Positions 1-6,071 of a stretch of DNA of 8,686 nt are shown piece by piece (position 1 is the first letter of the stretch; each line of letters begins with the position of its first letter). Location of the stretch: NCBI GenBank assembly GCA_028700095.1, contig JAQVTJ010000070.1, positions 1 through 8,686 of the forward strand, read 5' to 3'. A program made the translations under genes and the position numbers. The notes under the pieces were generated by a model that was given only the letters and a program-made list of their open reading frames with translations, was not told the DNA's origin and did no database searches. The stretch comes from Methanobacterium sp. (GTDB lineage: Archaea; Methanobacteriota; Methanobacteria; Methanobacteriales; Methanobacteriaceae).

Positions 1-850
1 ATTAAAGATTATGGGTATGGCGTAGTATTTTGTATAGTTAATATTTTACATAGTATTTGTTTTATAGCTGTAAATATTTGGAAGTGGTGGAATTGGGACG
101 AAGTATGGGGCAACATATGTAAAATTGGGAAAAATGCCTATAAAATAAATAATTATATAGACAGAACATCGGATGAAAGTTTTGGAACATTATTATCAGT
201 GCTGAATTTATTTATTACATCTATAACAACTTTAGATAATGAAATAAAAGTTAATAAAACCTTATCCAAACCAGATGAATCTATGATAAATATCAAAAAA
301 TTAGAAATTATAAATAACACCACCTTAACAATGCCACTTCACAAAACGAAAAAACATATGATGAAATTAACCAAACTAATAATTCAAAAAGTTATAGTGT
401 AACACTAATTAATCAAGATACACTCAGTGACAAACTTCTCACTGGTGATATAGTGAAATATTATAGCCAGGGCAAATATATAAGATACCTCCAATTTGTG
501 GCAGTTGAAAACCAAATCATCTTTTTAAAAGGAGCATATAATAAAATTATCAACTTTACCTATGATGATTTTCAAAAAAATTATAAAGGTATAGATACTA
601 TAGGAGATCCTAATAATCTTACAGCAAGCTCAAAAATAGTAAATGGCAAATTTAAATCACAAAAAAAAGAATTAGAAAAAAAATAGAAGGAAATGAATCT
701 ATAAAAAATTTAAGCGAAGATAAAATGGCTGTGAGCATGTTAACTTGTATCATATGTATTGTTGTATTTCTTATTTCTGTTATAGGTGCATTTTTAACAT
801 ATTATAAAGGAAATGTCGCTGCGGAAAAAAGTGAAAAAAGAATTAAATGA
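1..850 (+). pseudogene. Broken gene for a membrane-associated protein, possibly with a C39-peptidase-like segment; 5' end outside window
   Basis: No single frame spans this region, but three consecutive open stretches read like one protein. Frame 1 is open from base 1 to the TAA at 400-402: it starts with a hydrophobic stretch (about residues 4-27), then a Trp-rich segment and a Ser/Thr/Asn/Lys-rich part. Protein-like sequence then continues in another frame from about 318-354 to the TAG at 684-686, including YYSQGKYIRYLQFVAVENQ followed by a Phe/Tyr-rich stretch. This vaguely recalls the C-terminal half of C39-like peptidase domains in methanogen surface proteins; that is a guess. A third frame, from about 683 to the TGA at 848-850, carries a membrane segment (about 737-802) and a charged tail. 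Both frame changes can be explained by one extra A in a poly-A run (A6 at 349-354, A8 at 676-683). Decay, homopolymer slippage or assembly error are all possible. I recognise no family with confidence. Confidence 0.5.
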
Positions 851-1061
851 TAAAGACTGGAAGCGTGACCCTGGAAAAGAAGTTATTCCTAATAGAGGCC
901 CTTTAGTTGGGTCAACTTATTTTAATGAAGAAGATGTGCAGTTAGATGAATTAGTTAAAAAATTAAATAAAGCTTTCGTAACATGTGTAATTATGGCGAT
1001 GCTTAGCGCAATGGAAGGTATTGTCATGGCTATTTTATGGTCATTTTATCATAATATGTAG
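813..1061 (+). CDS. Small hypothetical protein with one C-terminal membrane segment, or the last part of the broken gene before it
   Basis: This ORF encodes 82 residues. The N-terminal half is charged (KKVKKELNDKDWKRDPGKE), the middle is acidic (NEEDVQLDELVKK), and about residues 54-78 are hydrophobic and Met-rich, consistent with one membrane segment near the C-terminus. The ATG at 813 has only AAAGG very close upstream, so its initiation signal is weak compared with the hydrogenase genes. It overlaps the end of the preceding open stretch by 38 nt. If the A6 run at 825-830 were one base shorter, the preceding frame would run directly into this one, making it the C-terminal part of the same broken gene. 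I do not recognise the family and assign no function. Confidence 0.35.
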   Translation: MSLRKKVKKELNDKDWKRDPGKEVIPNRGPLVGSTYFNEEDVQLDELVKKLNKAFVTCVIMAMLSAMEGIVMAILWSFYHNM

Positions 1062-1141
1062 ATGAGTGTAAGAATAATATTAAAGGTTTGAAAAATGATT
1101 TGGATGATTTGAATTCTTATGCTACTACTGAGAATTTGACG

Positions 1142-1417
1142 CCTCCTGTTGCTGGTTGTTTGAATTTCACTACTCACGAGGGTTGTGCTGTAAATGATAC
1201 TTTAAATGGTACTAGTTTTTATGACAGTCCATTAGGTTATAGTATTGTATCTAAACCATCTAATGGTGTTTTAACTTTGGATGAGGTGGATGGTTTTGTT
1301 TATAAATCTAAGCCTGGTTTTATAGGTAATGATACATTTACATATAAAGCACAAGATATGGATCTGGATTTATTTTCAGATATTGGAAATGTTACTATTA
1401 TTGTAAATCCTGATAAG
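1142..1417 (+). repeat. Adhesin Ig-like repeat 1
   Basis: A 92-residue module beginning PPVAGC, with KPSNGVL in the middle, FIGNDTFTY, and closing with GNVTIIVNP. It is the most divergent at its N-terminal end: it carries two Cys (in VAGC and EGCAV) that the other repeats lack. Confidence 0.65.
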
Positions 1418-1687
1418 GCACCTATTGCCTATAATATGACATTATTTACTGCTATAAATAATTTATTAAATGGTTATTTAGATGGTAGTGACCCAGATAA
1501 TGACATAATACACTATAACTCAATTACACAGCCATTAAATGGAACATTAAAGTTGGGTGATGATGGATATTTCATTTACACACTAAATGATAACTTTACA
1601 GGTAATGATAGTTTCACCTATCAAACAACAGACAATGTTTTAAATTCCACAGTTGGAAATGTTACAATTGCTGTTGTAGAGGCCACT
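1418..1687 (+). repeat. Adhesin Ig-like repeat 2
   Basis: A 90-residue module beginning APIAYN, with GSDPDND (a typical acidic, possibly calcium-binding loop), QPLNGTL, FTGNDSFTY and GNVTIAVV. It is the best-preserved copy and was used as the reference for the others. Confidence 0.65.
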
Positions 1688-1949
1688 ATGCCTATTGCAT
1701 ATAGTATGATGTTTAATATAGCTCAAAACAGTATATTAGATAGTAAATTTAATATAACAGGCATAAATGGAACTGATAAATTATTTAACATATTATCCAA
1801 ACCTGTATGGTAGTTTAAATATTTTAGGTGAAAGCTTTACATACAAACCAAATAATGACTATAATGGCCAAGATACCATCACATATAACTTTACAGATGT
1901 ATTAAAACACACATCTAACCTTGCAACACTCAACATATTCATCAGAAGC
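1688..1949 (+). repeat. Adhesin Ig-like repeat 3, interrupted by a frameshift
   Basis: It begins MPIAYSM and reaches LSKPV in one frame. It then resumes as GSLNILGESFTYKPNNDYNGQ in another frame. Other repeats have two residues between KP/QP/LP and the conserved Gly (KPSNG, QPLNG, LPIHG). Here only 4 nt separate CCT (1802-1804) and GGT (1809-1811), so 2 nt appear to be missing at 1805-1808. Confidence 0.65.
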
Positions 1950-2201
1950 CCACCAATATCAGATAATATAAAAATAAGCACAAAAATGAACAACCCCATA
2001 GAATATAACTTTAAAGTCAAAGGATACCAGAGTGAACCTAAAATATTATCATTACCAATACATGGAACAATAAAACTCTTAGAGAACCAAAAATTCAGTT
2101 ACACACCTAATAAAGATTATCATGGAACTGAAACCTTCACATACCAAGCAGAAGACAGTTTAGGACAAAAATCCAGCCCCACAACAATCATAATAACCAC
2201 A
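1950..2201 (+). repeat. Adhesin Ig-like repeat 4
   Basis: An 84-residue module beginning PPISDN, with LPIHGTI, FSYTPNKDYHGTETFTY and a closing strand PTTIIITT. Codons are strongly A/C-ending here, unlike repeat 1. Confidence 0.65.
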
Positions 2202-2465
2202 ACCAAACCACCAACACACCAAAAAGAACCAATAACCAGTAAAAATAACCATAATAACAAATTAAACAATCAAGATATGAACAATCCATACAAAAACTTA
2301 GTAAATGATCCGCTATTATCCCAATTAAACACAACAAGTTCCTACTTAAATATAACAAATCTAAACAGTATGAACCCAGCAAATCTAATGGCAAACCCAA
2401 TTATAACATTCATCAACGCATTAATAAATCATATAAAAAACATAATAAACAAAATCAAACTATAA

Positions 2466-2574
2466 ACAAAAATATAATCTATTTTTTTATACTTCTTCTT
2501 TTTTTAATACACAGTTTAAAAGATTATATTTCATCTAATTTCTAATGAGGTTCAAAGTTCAGAATAAATATTCT
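2466..2574 (+). terminator. Convergent intergenic spacer with T-rich tracts, probable plus-strand terminator
   Basis: The 109-nt spacer between the adhesin remnant and ehaR, which are convergent. Two T7 runs (2482-2488 and 2499-2505) lie within 45 nt of the adhesin stop, joined by a C/T-rich stretch. Archaeal transcription commonly ends at such U-rich tracts without a strong hairpin. On the other strand no comparable U-tract follows ehaR; only a short inverted repeat (2561-2574) is seen. Confidence 0.5.
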
Positions 2575-3603
2575 TTATCCCAGTCCACCTATAGATTTTC
2601 CTCTTAATTTCTTACGGAAATTAGAACTCTTATCAATTAAACTTTTAATATTATATGGGTTTATTATCTTAACTTCTGGTAGTGGGGATGTGTTTAATAT
2701 ATCTAAATGAGAAGGATTTACATTCCAAACTTTAAATGCTTTTTTAGGATCTTCATTATAAGATATAATAAATTTAATTACATTTTCTCTATCATATCTG
2801 TTAAATATATCAGCCAGTACAGATGTTATAATAGTATTATCAGCAATTACTGCTATTTCTGCTTCTTTAATAGCATATTCATTTCCATTGAATGATACTG
2901 ATATTCCATGGTTATCATTTGCAAATTTAAGTGGTTGAACATCTGTTATACTATCCCCAATATAAAACAGATCTTCTGCATTAAATCCATATTTATACAT
3001 AATATCTTCAACAGCAGCTTTTTTACCTTCACCACCTATAGGTATTATAATATCCATTAAAGCTGCTATTTTAAGCTTAGATATTTTTTTAAAGAAAATA
3101 TTATCTAAAAATTCAAAACTAGGATTTTCTACAATTAAATTCTTATAATCTTTTATTAATTCAATTTCATCCGGATCTATATCTATATAGTCTATATTAA
3201 GTTTAGTTGAGTATGTATTAGTATATGGAAATCCTGTTTTATTACACAAGGCATTTATATAATGGTTATAGCTGGTGCTTACAATAAAAGAAGGCATTAT
3301 AGAATTTATAAAATTAAGTGTTTCATCTGCGCCAGGTATTAAATCCACATTTTCATTGGAAAAATTGATAATATCATTATCTGTAACACGATATGCCTTT
3401 AAAAAGGGTACTATAAATTTTAAAGTACTTCCTGCAATATATTCTCTTCTTTTTAAAATATCAACAAGTACATCATCATATTTACTTATTATTTCAAAGA
3501 ATTTGCCACCATCTTCTATAAAATAGTCAGATATTTCAAATGCATTATCATTTATTGATATAGGACCTTCACAGTCAGATACAAAAAATTTTTTTCCCAA
3601 CAT
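2575..3603 (-). CDS. ehaR: EhaR-like HAD-superfamily protein, predicted phosphohydrolase
   Basis: This gene encodes 342 residues with haloacid dehalogenase motifs in order. Motif I is SDCEGP (D10-x-E12, instead of the usual D-x-D). Motif II is probably the Ser/Thr in FIVSTSYN (109-111). Motif III is probably a Lys of GGEGKK (190-195), and motif IV is GDSITD (216-221). The cap region would lie between motifs I and II. The protein appears soluble: no signal peptide or membrane segment. It matches the conserved HAD protein found at the end of eha operons and named EhaR there; the reaction and substrate are unknown to me. The ATG start is supported by GGGAGG 8 nt upstream. It lies 79 nt after ehaQ, a larger gap than elsewhere in the operon, so it may be partly independent in expression. 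Subunit letter from gene order and general similarity; HAD membership is more certain. Confidence 0.75.
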   Translation of the reverse strand: MLGKKFFVSDCEGPISINDNAFEISDYFIEDGGKFFEIISKYDDVLVDILKRREYIAGSTLKFIVPFLKAYRVTDNDIINFSNENVDLIPGADETLNFINSIMPSFIVSTSYNHYINALCNKTGFPYTNTYSTKLNIDYIDIDPDEIELIKDYKNLIVENPSFEFLDNIFFKKISKLKIAALMDIIIPIGGEGKKAAVEDIMYKYGFNAEDLFYIGDSITDVQPLKFANDNHGISVSFNGNEYAIKEAEIAVIADNTIITSVLADIFNRYDRENVIKFIISYNEDPKKAFKVWNVNPSHLDILNTSPLPEVKIINPYNIKSLIDKSSNFRKKLRGKSIGGLG

Positions 3604-3682
3604 TATAAAATCCTCCCTAAAAAAAAGAATAAAAAAAAAGATATTTTTATACCAAATAATCTATTTATAGTTTGATATTTTA
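3604..3682 (-). promoter_or_regulatory. ehaQ-ehaR spacer: U-rich tracts, TATA-like elements and ehaR SD
   Basis: Read on the minus strand, this spacer holds TATAAATA (3669-3662) and TATAAAAATA (3651-3642). These are followed by a T9 run (3639-3631), a T8 run (3626-3619) and then GGGAGG 8 nt before the ehaR ATG. The T runs resemble archaeal terminators and would end or attenuate the ehaK-Q transcript. The TATA-like elements could drive ehaR separately, with the second about 38-48 nt before the ATG. In DNA this A/T-rich, TATA-like matches are weak evidence. Confidence 0.35.
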
Positions 3683-5038
3683 TTATGGTGTGGTTTTGAG
3701 TTTAATTGCATTTACAGGACATATTATATCACATTTTCCACATAAAATACATTTATCACTGTCAACAATTACTTCATCCTTTTCAAGTTTTAATGCTTGT
3801 GTTGGACATTTTTTAACACAAACTCCACATGCCATACATGCACTTACATCTGTTACTATTTCACCTGTTCTAGGTTTAGATAGTTCTTCTCTTATATAAA
3901 AAATTTTACCATCCTTTACTTGGAAGTGTTCTTCAATTAGGGTTATGGCATTAAATCCGCATTTATCAACACATTTACCGCAATAAACACAATTATCTTG
4001 ATCTATATGTACAGGTGCTGGTATTTCTAGTTCTATACAATTAACTGGACATTCACTTATACATTCACTGCATCCAATACACTCTTCTTCAATAACATTA
4101 ATATTACGTTTAGGTGTGGTTGCTCCTATTATTTCTTGTATATCTTCTATTTCAAGATCAGAATTAAGCATGGATGTTATTTCATTTTTTATTAATTCTG
4201 TAACATCTTCATTGAAATTTTTTTCTTGATGTTTAAATGCAATATTATTTGCTATTGAATTTAATATACTATTTATTCTTACAGCATCATTTGAAAGTTT
4301 ACCTGCTTCTTTTTCCATTAATTCTGAAACTATTTCCATGGTTTTTATTTTACTAAAATTTTTATATGCCCTTTTTCTTGATGAATATTTTATAGCAGCT
4401 GATGGACATACATTCATACATTCCTCACATCTTGCACAATATGATGGATTTATAAATGGAAGTTTACTAACATTTCCAACATTTATAGCTCCTCTTGAGG
4501 GACAGACACGTGTACATGTCATGCATCCAATACAATTATCTTGATCTACAATAACTGCCTTTCCACCTACAACAGATCTTGGGAGTATTTCTCCATATTT
4601 AATGGCTTCTGTTGGACAGACACGTGCACAGTATCCGCAACGTACACATGTATCTTCATTTATTTCACTATGTGCTTCTTCTGTTCCTGATGAAATTAAC
4701 TGTATTGATCCTGTTTTACATGCTTTTACACAAGCCCCACATTGTCTGCATAGTTTGGTGTTAATATTAGGTATATTTTCCCTTATTGGATCTGATAATG
4801 TTGTTTCCATTTTTATTGCATTATATTGGCAGGCTTCTCTGCATAAAACACATCCAACACATTTATCATCTATTTCAATTTCTCCATTTGCTGTTTCATT
4901 TATAGCAGCCACAGGACATGAAAGTATACAAGGTTTGTCTTTGCATATTTCACATTTATCATGATCAATTTTGTAATCTACCTCAACATCTCTTTGAGGT
5001 TTACAATATTTTTTAATTTCATTAGTAGTTGTTGGAAT
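3683..5038 (-). CDS. ehaQ: EhaQ, polyferredoxin with ten [4Fe-4S] clusters, energy-converting hydrogenase A
   Basis: Electron-transfer subunit of the Eha hydrogenase, expected on the cytoplasmic face and carrying electrons between the [NiFe] module and ferredoxin partners. With the start at 5038 it has 451 residues and ten cluster motifs, first Cys at about 29, 60, 97, 131, 169, 201, 320, 350, 401 and 430. The first is a variant C-x2-C-x4-C-x3-C-P (C29, C32, C37, C41); the rest are C-x2-C-x2-C-x3-C. A helical insert without Cys (about 225-310) separates clusters six and seven. Ten clusters is the number known for EhaQ. No ATG, GTG or TTG occurs in frame between the upstream TAA and cluster 1. 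ATT at 5038-5036 lies 8 nt after AAGGAG, the spacing seen at most neighbouring genes. The first canonical start, GTG at 4912, has no SD and would remove cluster 1. The start is 4 nt after the ehaP stop, consistent with translational coupling. Confidence 0.85.
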   Translation of the reverse strand: MPTTTNEIKKYCKPQRDVEVDYKIDHDKCEICKDKPCILSCPVAAINETANGEIEIDDKCVGCVLCREACQYNAIKMETTLSDPIRENIPNINTKLCRQCGACVKACKTGSIQLISSGTEEAHSEINEDTCVRCGYCARVCPTEAIKYGEILPRSVVGGKAVIVDQDNCIGCMTCTRVCPSRGAINVGNVSKLPFINPSYCARCEECMNVCPSAAIKYSSRKRAYKNFSKIKTMEIVSELMEKEAGKLSNDAVRINSILNSIANNIAFKHQEKNFNEDVTELIKNEITSMLNSDLEIEDIQEIIGATTPKRNINVIEEECIGCSECISECPVNCIELEIPAPVHIDQDNCVYCGKCVDKCGFNAITLIEEHFQVKDGKIFYIREELSKPRTGEIVTDVSACMACGVCVKKCPTQALKLEKDEVIVDSDKCILCGKCDIICPVNAIKLKTTP

Positions 5039-5052
5039 GTTATCAACTCCTT
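5036..5052 (-). promoter_or_regulatory. Ribosome binding site of ehaQ with ATT start codon
   Basis: AAGGAG (5052-5047) overlaps the last codons of ehaP. It is followed by TTGATAAC and then ATT (5038-5036). The 8-nt spacing equals that at ehaM, ehaO and ehaR, so ATT is where a start would be expected. Confidence 0.6.
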
Positions 5053-6065
5053 ACAGGTAAGTCAGATGATTTAATTGTTATATGTATAATATGTTCAGAT
5101 GGTTTGTATAAAAATCTTGCAATATAATATCCAATAGCACCAAATGGACATGTCTGGTAGCATATACTACATTTTAAACATTTATCTGTATCTTTTACAA
5201 CTCCTTCGTCTGTGTTGTAACTTATTGCATGTGTTGGACATTCATTAACACATAACCTACAATCTGTACATTTATCCTTATCCCAAGTTATTACCCTAAG
5301 TTTTAGTCTGTCTGTTATATTTTCAATAATATCATCAATTAATTCATTGTTTGATAATATTTCCCTGGCTTTTTCCATTATATTATCTACGGACATGTCA
5401 AGTTTAAATACATCTCCACCAGTTATATTTTTTATACTATCTTGTTGTGATTCAATATATGCCTCTAAACTATCAACAACTAGATTTATAATTTCTTTCT
5501 GTTCTTCTACATGAGCTACATGAATTCCTTTGATTGCACCTTTTACAGGACATGTTTTTAAACATTCACCACATGATATACATTTGGATTGGTCAATAAG
5601 AACCTTATTTTCATCTTCAACAATGGCATCTCCTACCTTACATGTTTTCATACATTTTTTACATCGTATACATAGATAATCATCTATAACATATTTTTTA
5701 TCAACAGGTAGAATTGTGAATTTTTCTCTTATCAGATGATTTTCACCACATGTAAGGGTTTTAGGATCTGTTGGACAAACCTCAGCACAGAAACCACATC
5801 TGATACAGCCTCTGTTATTTATCATAGGATAGGTTATACCTTCTCCACTTTCACTGTTCTCATCTCTTACAAGTTTAATTGCCATTGGCGCAGGACAGGC
5901 TGCTGTACATGCTCCACATGCAATACAATATTCTTTATGGACTTCTGGATAATCTCTGAATCTTGATGGTGTGTCCATTATTTCAGAACTACTTTTTGCA
6001 GCTGCAAAATTCTGAGCCCATGACTTTCTTGCAAATTCGTATAGATACCATATAACCGAAGACAT
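5043..6065 (-). CDS. ehaP: EhaP, polyferredoxin with six [4Fe-4S] clusters, energy-converting hydrogenase A
   Basis: Electron-transfer subunit of Eha, 340 residues, probably soluble and docked to the membrane complex. Six C-x2-C-x2-C-x3-C motifs have first Cys at 47, 87, 132, 162, 266 and 296. The third ends in CKVG, without the usual Pro. An N-terminal stretch of about 45 residues starts with an aromatic-rich segment, VIWYLYEF, possibly a docking helix. A Cys-free helical insert (about 180-262) divides four clusters from the last two, an arrangement that EhaQ repeats. Six clusters matches the known EhaP. The ATG at 6065 is 6 nt after the ehaO stop, with the SD (AAAGGA) inside the end of ehaO. 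This implies co-transcription and coupled translation. Confidence 0.9.
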   Translation of the reverse strand: MSSVIWYLYEFARKSWAQNFAAAKSSSEIMDTPSRFRDYPEVHKEYCIACGACTAACPAPMAIKLVRDENSESGEGITYPMINNRGCIRCGFCAEVCPTDPKTLTCGENHLIREKFTILPVDKKYVIDDYLCIRCKKCMKTCKVGDAIVEDENKVLIDQSKCISCGECLKTCPVKGAIKGIHVAHVEEQKEIINLVVDSLEAYIESQQDSIKNITGGDVFKLDMSVDNIMEKAREILSNNELIDDIIENITDRLKLRVITWDKDKCTDCRLCVNECPTHAISYNTDEGVVKDTDKCLKCSICYQTCPFGAIGYYIARFLYKPSEHIIHITIKSSDLPVRS

Positions 6066-6071
6066 ATTATA

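Larger units (their letters stand above)
1055..2465 (+). pseudogene. Adhesin-like protein remnant with four tandem Ig-like repeats, 5'-truncated and frameshifted
   Basis: Two overlapping frames together encode about 469 residues. Four repeats of about 84-92 residues share the pattern PxxxxN, KPxNGxL or equivalent, FxYxPNxxFxGxDxFTYxxxD, then a beta strand such as GNVTIxV. This resembles the cadherin/Ig-like (Big_9-type) modules of methanogen surface adhesins. The tail from 2202 is Asn/Lys/His/Pro-rich and ends in a short amphipathic stretch, without an obvious anchor. The frame opens just after a TAA at 1052-1054. It has no ATG, signal peptide or SD; the first possible start is a TTG at 1088. 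Repeat 3 is cut by a frameshift: frame one ends in a TAG at 1811-1813, while the repeat pattern continues in another frame from GGT at 1809. Family proteins are secreted and often far longer, so this looks like a C-terminal remnant. A phase-variable or recoded gene, or a base-calling error, remains possible for the frameshift alone. Confidence 0.7.

Noticed and set aside
1..1061. RNA genes, CRISPR repeats or insertion-sequence ends in the left region
   Set aside because: I saw no cloverleaf-like segment, regularly spaced direct repeats, transposase-like translation or matched terminal inverted repeats.
2188..2400. A 70-residue hydrophobic frame on the minus strand
   Set aside because: It lies antisense to the Asn/Thr-rich adhesin tail, where A/C-rich codons give Leu/Cys/Tyr-rich antisense translation. 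No start signal was seen.
2561..2574. Inverted repeat AGAATAAATATTCT just after ehaR as a terminator
   Set aside because: It has only a 6-bp A/T-rich stem with a 2-nt loop and no U-tract following on the minus strand. In DNA this A/T-rich such repeats arise by chance.
3683..4912. ehaQ starting at the GTG at 4912 (409 residues)
   Set aside because: It has no SD, leaves a 130-nt gap in a tightly packed operon, and cuts off a complete Fe-S cluster motif that is in frame directly upstream.
4338..4964. Two plus-strand frames (68 and 120 residues) opposite ehaQ
   Set aside because: Their His/Cys/Ser-rich sequence is the antisense image of ferredoxin repeats. Neither has a ribosome binding site.
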